The notes: generated from the sequence alone by a model not told the origin. A DNA stretch of 64,000 nucleotides from Sipunculus nudus (GCA_026874595.1 CM049313.1:23496008-23560007); one strand, 5' to 3'. Positions 24,991 to 36,329 are shown, numbered from the stretch's first letter. Numbers and translations: made by a program.

Positions 24991-25965
24991 TTATTCCGGA
25001 CCTGAACAATCAATAAAAATCATCATCATAATCATAATAACACTTTAAGAAAAAAGGGTTCCAGGTAGAACCAAAAAGAGTTCTTCGCTGTGAACTGAGT
25101 GGGGAACCTTTTAGGGTTTTAACTTAAACCTTTAACACATGGTTCTTTTTTTTTATCTCCCGGAGGTTCTTAAGGTTTAATCTAGAACCTGGAGGAAACC
25201 TTCAAGGTTCTTTACACTGGACCGAGTGGGTAACCTTGAAGGGTTCTTTGTGAAACCCTAGGTATATTGTTCTTATGGAACATTTTTTTTAAGTCCAGGG
25301 TGTCATATAAAACAAATAAGTTAAATTATGTAGAAGGAGTATAGACCATTTGTTCTTAATTTACCTCAGAATTATTTTTTAATCTGACCAAATGGGGCAT
25401 ACTAGGGCCCTGCGCGGGATGGGTTTTGACCCGCAGCCCCAGGGAACCGCGGGCCCCCACGTTGAATTCTGTGTGGATCGGGACGGGTTACATCTGAAAA
25501 TGTGCTGAGCGGTGCGGGCTGTGGGTTGATGATTTGGCAGTTCAGTAAAAAAAGGATATAAAATCATAAATTGAAAAAAAGATCATTTAATAACACTGAT
25601 ATTTTGCTATAAAATTATTTCAGGTAGTGTAAAAGTAGTAACATGAAAAGATAAATATGAACAAATTTTAAATATTCCTGTTAACCCCTTACACTGACTA
25701 ACAGTTGTAACAGCACTATGCAAAGGTTTCTTTACAAGGTACACGGTCAATTAGTTATACAAAATAGATGATGCATCATTAATTTGAAATCTAGATATTA
25801 GACAATTGTCCATGCAGTGGGAGTTGGTCATAACTTCGTACAATGTAATACCTGGCTACTTGTGTCAGGTCTCACATATTACATTACATGGCTGGGAGTG
25901 AACCAAGGGGATGATTACCTTTGATCTTGTAATGGACACTGTGAGGCTATTGTTACGAAGACAAA

Positions 25966-26112
25966 TTGTTCAGGGGAAAACATTTGGCCGATCCCGGATT
26001 CGAACCCATGTCGGTGGCGCACAAATCCGGCGTACCAACCGCTTCGCGGTGCAAAGCAAGCTTCACTAGCGAGACAGTTCGGACAGCTTTTATGTCCCCC
26101 CGTAACACACCC
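25966..26112 (-). repeat. tRNA-derived SINE copy 1 (minus strand)
   Basis: The B box reads GGGTTCGAATCCG on the minus strand (complement of about 25,996-26,010), preceded by 'ggttggtacgccgg'. The block from 'acaaattgttcaggggaaaa' through 'gttcgga' to 'cccgtaacac' is duplicated in direct orientation at 26,236-26,384. Confidence 0.65.
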
Positions 26113-26235
26113 CCTCTTAAGAGCGTCCTGCTATCGGAACAAGACTTATTATCCCAGGGGTCACACTTTGGTGAGCTTATTACCTGGGCCACAAAGTTTA
26201 CCGTCACGTTGGATGAGCCCCCATTTTGTTGAAGG

Positions 26236-26384
26236 ACAAATTATTCAGGGGAAAATCTCGGGCCGATCCGGGATTCGAACCCATGTCGGTGGCTCACAAG
26301 TCCGGCGTACCAACCGCTTCTCTAGCAAAGCAAGCTTCACTAGCGAGGCAGTTCGGTCCGCTTTTATGTCACCCCGTAACACTA
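26236..26384 (-). repeat. tRNA-derived SINE copy 2 (minus strand)
   Basis: A near-identical direct duplicate of 25,966-26,112, with the same 'gattcgaacccatgtcggtg' and 'aagcaagcttcactagcgag' blocks. The spacer between the copies (26,113-26,235) is unrelated, so this is either a tandem duplication with flank or two insertions into the same place. Confidence 0.65.
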
Positions 26385-27264
26385 TACAGCTGGTTGTTTT
26401 GGTGAATTAATTGACCTAAAACTGCATAAAGCCAAAGGGGAACTGATTATTTATTTGTAATTCCATGTGCTGTTCAAGTGTAAATGACATTGACTACTGG
26501 CCTGTTTGGGCACAGCATAACGTGGTGATGACTGCTACAAGAAACACTGTTCTGGTCACGATTATCTCAATGAACATCCTGAACCTAAGGCCACATTCGT
26601 CAATTTTTTTCTTTACTACTTTGACCGTCTGATAAGTCTAAGTTAGAGCTTATTAGCAGATTATGACTGAAAAGATTTTAACCAGCAAACACAGCTCAGT
26701 AGTTTGAAGACTTGTGGTTAAGCAATACTATTCCCAATAGTAACTTTGGATACACAAACATTGAAGAAATGTACATTTTATACTTTTTTATAATTTAAAT
26801 AGAAACAAACACAAGAAAACCTAAGGGTATTAAGCATGAAAGGTATGAAATGTTTTAGGTATGGTAATATATATGTATATATTAAATCCATTTATCAGCA
26901 ATCAAACATGTCTTTTAAAATATTTTATGATTTGGCTTAAATCAATGCTAAAACGTATTGAATTAATTTTTCATTTAAAACATTAAATATTTCATATATT
27001 TTAATAATTAGCTTGCATAGCTGATATGAAAATTTACTTGATATGTAAACCTTTTGATCATAATTTTTAAAAATTATTTTGCGCGCTTGACTGCGGGCTA
27101 GAAACTCGAAAAATTCGGGACGGGGCGGGTGCGGGCTGAAAAAAATCATATAGTCACTGTGGAGCGGGGCGGGCTCATTTTTTTTCTTTGAATGCGGGGC
27201 AGGCTGACAGGGCCTGATGCGGGGCGGGTATTGGTTCAAATTTTTATGCCTGCGCAGGGCCCTA

Positions 27265-28060
27265 ATGCGCACCCGAATTATCTGAACATCCGGTCAACAT
27301 CAAGGTTCCAGGAACCGCAGTAGTCGCGAGGGGAACCCATACACAGGAAAAAAAGGTTCCAGGAGGAACCATGGTGCTAGATAGAACCATGTGAGTTCTT
27401 AAAAGAACCATCAGGAACCCTTTTTTTTTTCTTAGAGTAAATAATAAGATACTACTACTACTACGAATACCTTTACTGATAATAATAAGAATAATTGCCA
27501 TATCATCTTTAAAATCATCGTTATCAACATCATTATAGCTTCGCCGTTTGTATCATGTTTGTCTTATTTAACAGTTGAACAAATTTGTGTATGTACTCCC
27601 CATGTTTAAAAAAAAACAGTTATAAACTTGTAGCTCTGTTTTTTTTCAGTTTCTTCCGCAGATAAACAAGAATTGTCACAGAACAAATTCGAACGTCTTC
27701 AAGAGACACATTATTATTTTAAGAATAACGACACTTTTTATCCCTATGTTATTGTAGTTTTCGTGTTAATTTTTTTGGACACATATGTGTGTATTATTTC
27801 TATTATTGCCTAAAAAATTTACATACCAAAGTAAAAAACTATTTGCTTTCACAGCACTCATGTTTCCATCTTAGTATGAGAAAAAAAAACGAATCAAAGC
27901 AGTCCCTTGGTATATACCACTTTTACTGAGGCAGGGACGCCATTGAATTATCGCTGTTGAAAATAGATTCTGATTCTGAGTATGGATGCTAATATAAAAA
28001 TATATTATCCTCAGGTACAAACATTTTTCCAATGATTTTGTTTGTGCATTCTCTTGAGAT
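27265..28060. other. MITE right half, then intergenic AT-rich DNA
   Basis: After 27,438 come a short (CTA)n run at 27,451-27,466 and AT-rich sequence with no supported gene. Confidence 0.5.
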
Positions 28061-28063
28061 AAA

Positions 28064-28076
28064 CCTCATAACTAAC
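28064..28076. repeat. SINE target-site duplication, left
   Basis: CCTCATAACTAAC, repeated exactly at 28,471-28,483 on the other side of the SINE. Confidence 0.9.
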
Positions 28077-28470
28077 CGGCTTCTGTGGCTCAGGGGTAGA
28101 GCGCAGGACTCAAAGGGAGATCGTGAGTTCGAATCTCAGCCGAGGCGGTGAGGTTTTTCACGGTCGGCCCCCACCCAGGGTGAGCGCTCTGCAGGCTAAA
28201 TGGGAAGGTCGTGCCCAACGACCGTGTTTCACTCACAAACTAGTGCGCCTTTCGGGGGTCCTCGGTGGTATGATTACCAACCCAGGGCCCGCAGGTGCAA
28301 TAGTCACCGGGCCTGGTTAACGCCAGGATATAAAATGAGAGGAAGCGTGTGATACTGCCCTGTCACGTAGTCCGGAATGGAAATCTGCAGATGTACATAT
28401 ACTTAGTTAAGGTAGCATTAAAAAAATGGAGGCGGTTACCTCCAATAAAAAAAAGCAAAAAAAAAAAAAC
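28077..28470 (+). mobile_element. Complete tRNA-derived SINE with exact target duplication
   Basis: The head carries an A-box-like 'tggctcaggggtagagcgc' and a B-box 'gagttcgaatctc', as in tRNA-derived pol III promoters. A body of about 300 bp follows, with 'gggcctggttaacgccagg' and 'ctgccctgtcacgtagtc'. The 3' end has a short hairpin (ggaggcggttacctcc) and an A-rich tail. A perfect 13-bp duplication flanks it. The intact duplication and tail imply a fairly recent insertion by a partner LINE. The body shares blocks with the diverged copy at 58.2 kb. The open frame across it is incidental. Confidence 0.9.
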
Positions 28471-28810
28471 CCTCATAACTAACAATCTCCCACTTGAAAA
28501 GTTCTTTTAAAAGTATACCCTGGTTGATATAATAAAAAATCAACAGAACTAGGTACTTTTCTTTTTTCATATGTTTAAAAAGTTCTGCTTAGCTATGGAT
28601 ATAAATATATATATCCTGATACCATTAGATGATACGTGTTTGAGGAAGTAAATGTCCGCTGATTAAGTGTCAGCTGAGGAAGTGTTAGGTCGTAGCTCAT
28701 AGGTGTAAGCTAATGTGTGGGGCAGATAGGGGATGCTGTTTACGCTAAGCTGGTCATCACAAGCATGGACCACATGAACGGTCACCAACATTTTGACCTG
28801 CGTTAGCCTT

Positions 28811-29945
28811 ATGCACTCGACAGTAAGTGACTACCTGCTTGAACTAGCGACTCCACTCGACAGTAAAGTGACTATCTGCTTAAACTAGCGACTGCACTCG
28901 ACAGAAAGTGACTACCTACTTGAACTAGCGTCTGCACTCGACAGTAAGCGACTACTTGCTTGAACTAGCGACTCCACTCGACAGTGAGTGATTACCTGCT
29001 TGAACTAGCGACTCCACTCGACAGTAAGTGACTACCTGATTGAACTAGCGACTCCACTCGACAGTAAGCGACTACCTGATTGAACTAGCGACTGGATTTA
29101 ACAGTAAGCGACTACCTGCTTGAACTAGCGACTCCACTCCACAGAAAGCGACTACCTGCTTGAACTAGCGACTCCACTCGACAGTAAGCGACTGCCTGCT
29201 TGAACTAGCGACTCCGCTCGACAGTAAGCGACTACCTGCTTAAACTAGCGACTCCACTCGACAGTAAGCGACTGCCTGCTTGAACTAGCGACTCCACTCG
29301 ACAGTAAGCGACTGCCTGCTTGAACTAGCGACTCCACTCGACAGTAAGCGACTGCCTGCTTGAACTAGCGACTCCACTCGACAGTAAGCGACTACCTGCT
29401 TGAACTAGCGACTCCACTCGACAGTAAGCGACTGCCTGCTTGAACTAGCGACTCCACTCGACAGTAAGCGACTACCTGCTTGAATTAGCGACTGCACTCG
29501 ACAGTAAGCGACTGCCTGCTTGAATTAGCGACTGCACTCGACAGTAAGCGACTGCCTGCTTGAACTAGCGACTCCACTCGACAGTAAGCGACTACCTGCT
29601 TGAATTAGCGACTCCACTCGACAGTAAGCGACTACCTGCTTGAACTAGCGACTGCACTCGAAAAGTAGGCGACTACCTGCTTGAACTAGCGACTGCACTC
29701 GACAGTAAGCGACTTCCTGCTTGAACTAGCGACTGCACTCGACAGTAAGCGACTTCCTGCTTGAACTAGCGACTCCGCTCGACAGTAAGCGACTACCTGC
29801 TTAAACTAGCGACTCCACTCGACAGTAAGCGACTGCCTGCTTGAACTAGCGACTCCACTCGACAGTAATCGACTGCCTGCTTGAACTAGCGACTCCACTC
29901 GACAGTAAGCGACTGCCTGCTTGAACTAGCGACTGCACTCGACAG
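28811..29945 (+). repeat. 40-bp minisatellite, about 28 copies
   Basis: The unit is GCGACTCCACTCGACAGTAA followed by GCGACTACCTGCTTGAACTA. Each 40-mer is thus two 20-mers that share the GCGACT start. Copies differ by a few recurrent variants (ccactc/gcactc, acctgc/gcctgc, aagc/aagt), with single-base insertions near 28,867 and 29,660. A 40-bp period is not a multiple of three, so no repeat protein is encoded. There are no unique spacers, so it is not a CRISPR array. Confidence 0.97.
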
Positions 29946-31690
29946 ACTTGTGTAGAACATCCGTGTTAAGTCATAAAAATGTACAAACAGGACCACTTCA
30001 GTTTGGCTAAATTGAGCCAGTACAGTGAACCAAATAGAGATTGGTATTAATCTTGATTGCTGTTCTTTCCCATCTTTCCATCCAATTTCCCATCTTTTTT
30101 TCTCCACAAACATGATTATTAACTTTAAGTAAGACATCACAAGCTTCAAACACATAAAACCTTCTGTCTCGGATATTTGGGCTTTATTGCTTAAATGCAG
30201 AAGAAATATTGCAACAAACTGTTTGAGTCCGACAAAATGAATGACTTTGAATAGGAGTGATTAAGTATCTCTTTCGCTGTTCTAAGAGCCCATATTAACA
30301 CGGGAAAAGCATTTAATGAAACGTGCAAAATTTCCTTACATAATGCATTTTTTATTATGATTTCTGTAATATAGTTATGTTGTTATCTAAAATGAATATA
30401 TCAGTTCCAGAACTGACGGCGTTTTTCAGGCTTTTAATTCATTTTGCAAGAATGATAGAATATCTAGTTTAAATTTAGTGTAAGCATTTTGCAGATCCAA
30501 ATGATATTACTCAATGCAGTGTTCTAGATTCCAGTGCCAAATCTTTAAATAAAAGAGGTTCTCATGGTTACTCTTGCGTCAGTGTTTCTACCCTGATTTA
30601 TTCCATAGGTTATTTCCTAATATGTTCAATTATGTCCCATGTTTACTCACAAGTTTCATGACTTGGTAGCATTTATGAGGATATGAGGTGGGATAGATGC
30701 ACGCTGTCTCGTATTGCTGGTGTTCGTTTTGTCCGCTGATTATCTAACGACAGCTGATGCCCGTGTTTGTTTCCGAAACAGTTCAGTTTATATGATTAAA
30801 GTTATGACATTCTTTCATTAAAAAAAACTGACATTGGTTGGCTTTTATCTATGTTTGAATGCTTGTAAATCCGTGTCTTCGTCGCACATTTGAAACAAAA
30901 CCAATCCATCGAGTATATGTGTATCCGCTACATGTGTTCCAAGATACGCGGAACATAAGTGGGTACTGTTGAAATCAGGAGGTGGGGAGATTTATAATCA
31001 AATTGTTATGTTGTTCATTTTATTATATGTGACCTGGCAATAGTCACCAATATCAGATTTCAAGAATAATGTTGACCACAAGTTCTCGTCAGTAAACTCC
31101 TTCCATCGCTTCAGGAACGGGTCTCCGAAGTTGAAACTTATAATGCGACAATTCTTGAACTTTAATATTAAGGGGGCCTATTCTGATATCTGACGCACAT
31201 TAACTAAAGATAGTCCATTGAACCTTATATAAACTAGAAAACACTAATTCCACCGCATACAGTCTGCTTGTTTAAATCAACGTGTTTGTTACATAAAAAA
31301 ATCCAAACATATTCCACACGGGCATCCGGCGGGAGGTCAGACAAACCAGTTTTTTACAAAGGCAATTTTACAACTAGTGACCTTTCAACTTCTGTATAAA
31401 TGGAACAAACTGCCTCAGGTTACGTGTTTTTTTTTCATGTTTGTCAACATTGGATAAGTAACAATATCTACTAACAGCTGGTAGATAAACAAGCTCATAC
31501 ATCTGTCAGAGCCATTATTAAACTGTTCTGAACATGAGTTACCGACAGTTCAATAATATGTTCGCGAAGTAAGCCAGAAATCACATGAATTATACAGAAA
31601 ATGTAGAAGAATAGCTGGCTTTAATGCAAAATGAATAATAATTATCACCATGTAACCAATATAATTTAACATATCTTAGGCAAATAAAAA
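29946..31690. other. Intergenic, no firm gene
   Basis: AT-rich. A pyrimidine-poor acceptor at about 30,200 followed by 17 open codons and an AATAAA near 30,548 could be a 3' exon, but support is weak. No upstream exon for the gene at 32.4 kb was found here. Confidence 0.4.
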
Positions 31691-31695
31691 ATAAA

Positions 31696-31775
31696 ATAGG
31701 GTCCTCAGGCACCGCACTCGTCAATTTTACCCCCCCCCCCCCCCCCCCCCCGCATCAAAAAGTTATATTGGACAT
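31696..31775 (-). repeat. Truncated MITE end (37.2-kb family) with poly(C)
   Basis: On the minus strand it reads 'ttttgatgcggg', a G run, 'ggtaaaattgacg' and 'gcggtgcctgaggacc'. This matches the right end of the 37,185-37,488 MITE. The C run is about 31,731-31,751. Confidence 0.6.
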
Positions 31776-31814
31776 CGAGATGTGTAAGCTATCATGGATC
31801 TCTGTTGGGCCACT

Positions 31815-32360
31815 CTATAGTCCATTTCACCACCTGCTGTCCACCTGGTTTTTGTAGATGATTTGCTTATAAGTTTATATTTTTCAATAATTTTCATGAA
31901 AACAGTATATGGAAGTGACAACCTAATGTGGCAATTAAGAATTTTACAGTAAATCCCCCGTTTATGTTTCACAACATTTTAGTCTCTTTATCATGATCTG
32001 GCAGATATTATGTGTCCCTCCATAAGCACCCATTTTTGTTTTAGCTGGTTATATTTTTTAGAGTGTTAACATGAGATCATCCAATCAGCAGCTTTCAGTT
32101 GAGATTGTTTTTGCATGTGACCAGTGACCCTGACCGCCATAAGTGGGTCTGATATGTTGTAAAATGTAGACTGATTTCTTATATTTTCAGAAAATTCTGT
32201 TTCTCAAATAAGGCGTTAGTTAGGTATTTAGTTACCTTGTTGAAAAGTTAGGTTCTTTAATCCTCTGCTCTACACTTTAATTGTTTCCCTTGAAATGTAA
32301 ATAATAAAAATTTTCATAGCAAAAAACAGGTGGACATGAGGGGATGAAACGGACTATAAT
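31815..32360. repeat. Inverted repeat pair with 40-bp arms, spanning about 545 bp
   Basis: The left arm (31,815-31,855: 'tatagtccatttcaccacct', then 'gctgtccacctggttttt') pairs with the right arm (32,320-32,360), with only a few mismatches. The interior is AT-rich and not inverted. It looks like a short foldback or MITE. Its right arm ends about 11 bp before the acceptor of the first recognised exon at 32,372. Confidence 0.65.
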
Positions 32361-32371
32361 ATAAATTTTAG

Positions 32372-33505
32372 GAGTGTGCCATTGAAGCTAAAGAGTGTTA
32401 TGGTACTGATAACAAGAACTGTGAATGCATAAATGACGATTTACTGAAAAAGAAACACCGAAGATCCATTAATATACTCTACCTGCTAGCGCAGATTGAT
32501 AAGGTAACCTTAAGTTCCGTTACTACCACCTAATAAACAGCAATTAAGTGGCACATTGCCACCTCATGTTGTGGTTGGCAGTGCTCTTTGAACGAAAATA
32601 AATAAGTTTCAGGGAAGTATATTTTGTATAATAAACCAAACATATTTTACTCTTATCGATTAATACATCATGAGGGGAATTAATACATTCTGTCCCTAAA
32701 GTTTTGAACAATATGATGGCTCACTAATATATATCTGTTTAGAGAGTGGTTATAAAGTGTAAAAACTTTAATTTATGGTTTAAATTCTAATTTCTAAGTT
32801 TAAATTTAAATTTATGCTTAAATAATTGGGTTCTAAAATATCACAGAAAAGAACGAAATATGTCTTATAATCAGGCATCGTTAAGTTAGTTATTTCTGAA
32901 AGATTACACTCTTTTGATATTTGAGGGAACTGTTACAAAGTTTTGTTAAAAAAAATTTATGGCAAATTGACATTGTGTTAATAGTCAATACGGGGGGGGG
33001 GGGTTAATATGGTATATGTCCACAGCTCCCCCCCCCCCCCCCCTTTCCCCACCAAGTTGCGCCTCTGTATTGTCTACTCAACACTACCGGCCATCACAGT
33101 TTGGCTCCTCTCAAGTAATGTAGCTTATTAAAAGCAAATACAGTCAGTGTAATCGTGATTAAATCCTACCCTTTGTAACTCAATTAAGTATACATTAATC
33201 ATGTAATTGATATTAAAACCAAAGTAAGCGTGCATAGTTATACTTAACCGTTATATACAATATACATCGTAAATGTCACATATTATTGCACATAATAATG
33301 TTTTTAATACTTCATTTAATCAATAGCTTCCATTTCACTTGTTTCTCGTTCTTACATAAGCAAAGATGTAGCCATATGAGTTGAAAATTAAGTATGCATA
33401 TTTCGTTATGTTATAATAGTCTGCATATTTCAAAATATTCTATTTACCCTCACCAGCCTCCGCATTTTAGTCTTAAAAAAACATAATTAGGGTATTCTTC
33501 GTAAA

Positions 33506-33539
<34 letters not shown>

Positions 33540-34071
33540 GTTTGCATATATTCCCCCGATAGCCTACATATATGCATGTGTACTAACAATGATACATATT
33601 CTTCTGTAATACATATCATCTGTTTTTCATGTTAATCTGAATAAATACACTGTCTTTCCAGAGTGTGCTATGCTGTTTGCATATACATGACGCTGCCCTC
33701 GGTTTTGGGAGGATGAAGACTGCATCGTGCATAATTGATTACCAAGAGGTAGGTATTATTTCAGCACTTTAAGATCTAGTATACAACTTATTATATAAGA
33801 CAAAATAATTATAATTAAAGAGTAATTACAAATTAAATTAACTGGTTATATAACCTTTATACAAAATAAACATGCAGATGGTATTTCATTGTATTTAAAC
33901 ATTTGACAAAGTTTCAATGATTATGTAGAATTTTCATTTCTGCCCTTGTATTATTTTGCATCTCAGTGTTAACATAAATAGCAGATACACTTTACTAATT
34001 GTGTTGCTTCTTTTTAATTGTAGAATATCAAGAGCCCTGCTCCAGTCGGGGTTAATGAAGCAGACAAGTAG
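32372..34071 (+). CDS. Three-exon C-terminal part of an unrecognised cysteine-containing protein
   Basis: The exons are 32,372-32,503 (44 codons), 33,662-33,748 (29 codons) and 34,024-34,071 (15 codons plus TAG). Every junction is phase 0 with AG/GT borders: ttttag|GAG...AAG|gtaacc, tttccag|AGT...GAG|gtaggt, and attgtag|AAT. Exon 1 is Cys/acid-rich (ECAIEAKECYGTDNKNCEC), then basic (KKKHRR), then hydrophobic. Exon 2 has a CC pair and a Gly/Met/Lys stretch. Exon 3 ends VNEADK. The exons lack usable start codons, so 5' exons must lie upstream and were not found. The 88 residues match no family I know. The Cys content suggests a secreted or luminal protein, but no signal peptide is visible. The first acceptor has a weak pyrimidine tract. 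Confidence 0.5.
32990..33066. repeat. G-run / C-run foldback ending in 'gcgcctctg'
   Basis: About 12 Gs at 32,992-33,003 face about 15 Cs at 33,030-33,044 across 26 bases, then 'aagttgcgcctctg'. That terminus resembles the reverse complement of the CAGAGGCGG end of the MITE at 40,297. It is probably a decayed short copy inside the intron of the candidate gene. Confidence 0.5.
33507..33538. repeat. (TA)n microsatellite
   Basis: A TA tract within the putative second intron, shortly upstream of exon 33,662-33,748. Confidence 0.9.
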
Positions 34072-34440
34072 AAGTAGTAATGGAGAGGCAGTCTCTGTTC
34101 AGGGACAGCATGTCCATATTTCAGCCAGGTGCGGAGGATCTGGTATGAGAGTTTTTGGGTACTAATACCAAAAGCCAGTTCAAAAGATTGTGCACTGCTC
34201 CTAGAGAATTACATAGTAGGCAACTCAGGCTAAGTCTCCACAGGAGTGAACTCTTTTGACGTGATACAGTTGATGGTAAAATTGCATTATGCTGACGAAT
34301 ATTATATAATATTCTAAAGCTGAGTAACATTACATTTACTAAATCCTTCATATCTATAATTTTCATATTAACATGTGTTATTTTTATGTTCTGTTCATAT
34401 TTCAAAATTATAAACCAATAAACATTTTTTAAATTGACCT
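34072..34440 (+). other. Candidate 3' UTR and poly(A) site of the three-exon gene
   Basis: From the TAG stop the sequence runs without an intron signal that I trust to AATAAA at 34,417-34,422, with a T-rich stretch 8-10 bases later. This fits a 3' UTR of about 370 bp. A second frame in the last exon stays open to 34,165 but does not join the upstream exons in phase. Confidence 0.45.
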
Positions 34441-34710
34441 ATTTTTTGTTTTATATGAGATGAGAGCCAAACATTTATATCAAACCCTTTGCATAGGGTT
34501 TCACATCCAAGAAAACCCCTATAAAAGTTTTTTTTTTAAATTGACCTGGAAGGTTTTTTTAGATGCAAGGGTTTTATTTTGGTAAAAAGGGTTATTTAAA
34601 AGAAAACCTTTAAGGGTTTCTATATAGGGACACCCAGAAAACCTTTTAAATCCCTTAATAAACCCTTTCCTTTTAACAGTATATTATTATTATTATTATT
34701 ATTATATATG
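34441..34710. repeat. Low-complexity 'aaccc/ggg-ttt' repeat and (ATT)n
   Basis: From 34,480 to 34,680, 'aaaacccct', 'aagggtttt' and similar words alternate in both orientations, resembling the GGTTCC-type MITE in style. An (ATT)n tract follows at about 34,685-34,707. Confidence 0.55.
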
Positions 34711-35661
34711 TATTAAACTTGGATTAATAAAAATTTTCCTTTAACTGATTTTCAGATTGTCAATGTTCTAATGCTTTAATAATATTGCTTACGCTTATGA
34801 CACAATTCTCTATGTATAGATCTACATTTAGGTTTGTCTTTAAAACACAGATGGTATGTAAGTATATATTTGAGAAATTATCTCCTCGTTAGTAGCGGCA
34901 CGGCCTGTATAGATATTGTCAAGAACCATGACTGAGACGGGATTCTCTCTTGGCTGGAACTTGTGTAACAAATGTTAACTCGTGACCAGGATAACTATAA
35001 TAACATCATATCTGGTTGAAAGCAGAAATCTTTTACTTATTATTAACTGCACGTTTCGCCTGGCGTGCGGTTTTCGTAATTGAGCCTTCTTTGGTCTAAA
35101 TTAGATTAATGTGTTTCAGACGAGAGACAGTTTAATATTACATCCACCTGAGCCATAGAAATAGCAATTTTACAGTCCTAAGTGTTTGACTGAATGTATT
35201 TGCAATGGACCTTGGCAAGCGAGAGTCCATTGGCTTTGACACGTCGTACCACGGGCCGGCGGGAAATGTACATAGTCGAAACAGGGCTTTATCGGTTCAG
35301 GCATCTCTCTTCGTTGTTTGGCATCAAGACCTTTTCCCCCCTCGTGTACAAGTGCACGCTGGTCGATGTATCCACATTTTACTAACACAATATGATCCGT
35401 TGACATTCCACAGAGATATCTGTCGCGTTACTGCTCCAGAAAAGGATATAAATGTATTTGACTGAATTGTATTCCAACTTTTATCGGTGGAATTATTTTT
35501 ATATATTTTAAAAAATAATGGACACTTTCTCCGTATTCACGTGCTATAATTGCGTTTTTTAATCATTTTTCTGTGATCCAGGTCTCGAGCACTTTTGAGT
35601 AGACACCTTGCTTCAGTAAGCCCCCGAGCGTGCTGTTTCATGAATTGTTAACTAAACTCTT

Positions 35662-35679
35662 GAGCCAATCACGTGGCTC
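35662..35679. promoter_or_regulatory. CCAAT plus E-box palindrome
   Basis: GAGCCAATCACGTGGCTC contains a CCAAT box and a CACGTG E-box, and its 6-bp ends are inverted (gagcca/tggctc). CCAAT and E-box sites are common in promoters. No transcript start is visible here, so this is only suggestive. Confidence 0.25.
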
Positions 35680-36278
35680 GCGTCAGCCCGTCAACGTGGC
35701 GGGGAAAACTAATTTTAGAGACAACCCATCTGGCGATGGGAGACACGATGAAGAAAGTGACCAATCATGAAAATTCTTGTAAAATTAGGTTTTCGGTGTA
35801 TGTGTTCTTGGTGATAAGGCATGTGAACAGTTTTGATTTTTGTGTACTGTTTAGTATTGTAACAATGCGCGTTATCAGTTCAGCCTCATCACATGCGCCT
35901 GTTAAAAAATCATGATAAATCAAGGTCTCAACCCAACCGAGCTTGAGATCTGGCATCTAGGAAGACGGTTATAATTGGCCATTTTATCTTTTACCTGTCA
36001 TGCGTGTGCATGCGCACTACGCTTAAGGGTTATGTGCTGTATTCGGGCTGAAAAAGCCGACATTACAATATTTGTTAAATCAGACCAGATAGATGCATGT
36101 GATTTGAACAGGTGCCTGTTTTTTAATTATATATAATTTGGCTTTTATTATTTGATGTATAACAATCTTTCTTTGTTGATATAACCAAACCGAACGCTCA
36201 TGTCCGAAGTCGCTAACAGATATCGTTAGTATAGAGGGAAAACGTGTGTTTTGTGAAAATATGTATTTTGTGTTTTCA

Positions 36279-36280
<2 letters not shown>

Positions 36281-36326
<46 letters not shown>
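36281..36326. repeat. (TA)n microsatellite
   Basis: A continuous TA tract between 'tttcaggca' and 'aacacacaaa'. Confidence 0.95.

Positions 36327-36329
<3 letters not shown>

Larger units (their letters stand above)
25403..27264. mobile_element. hAT-like non-autonomous element nested in the MITE
   Basis: Perfect 13-bp inverted ends: TAGGGCCCTGCGC at 25,403-25,415 and its reverse complement at 27,252-27,264. Inside both ends, repeated 'gcggg(c/t)' and 'ggcggg' words continue in inverted orientation. Ends of this type occur in hAT elements, which make 8-bp target duplications. The flanking octamers here (gggcatac / atgcgcac) agree at only about half the positions. No transposase frame remains. 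The interior is AT-rich and holds two tRNA-like copies. Confidence 0.65.
25041..27438. mobile_element. GGTTCC-rich MITE, split by a hAT-like insertion
   Basis: The left end 'cactttaagaaaaaagggtt' (25,041) and the right end '...aacccttttttttttcttagagt' (to 27,438) are inverted matches. Both inner sides are dense in 'ggttcc/ggaacc' words. The left half is 25,041-about 25,310 and the right half about 27,290-27,438. Between them lies an unrelated GC-rich-ended element. ATAATAA abuts the left end and recurs just beyond the right end, a possible target duplication, although the local AT-rich sequence weakens this. Confidence 0.65.

Noticed and set aside
28077-28150. Functional tRNA gene
   Set aside because: A and B boxes are present but the cloverleaf stems are not. 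The 13-bp duplication and A-rich tail show a SINE.
28123-28320. 65-residue frame
   Set aside because: Lies wholly inside the SINE body.
28811-29945. CRISPR-like regular array
   Set aside because: The whole 40-bp unit repeats with no unique spacers, in eukaryotic sequence context. It is a minisatellite.
30201-30560. Possible terminal exon: acceptor, 17 open codons, stop, AATAAA
   Set aside because: Too short, with a weak polypyrimidine tract and no linked upstream exon.
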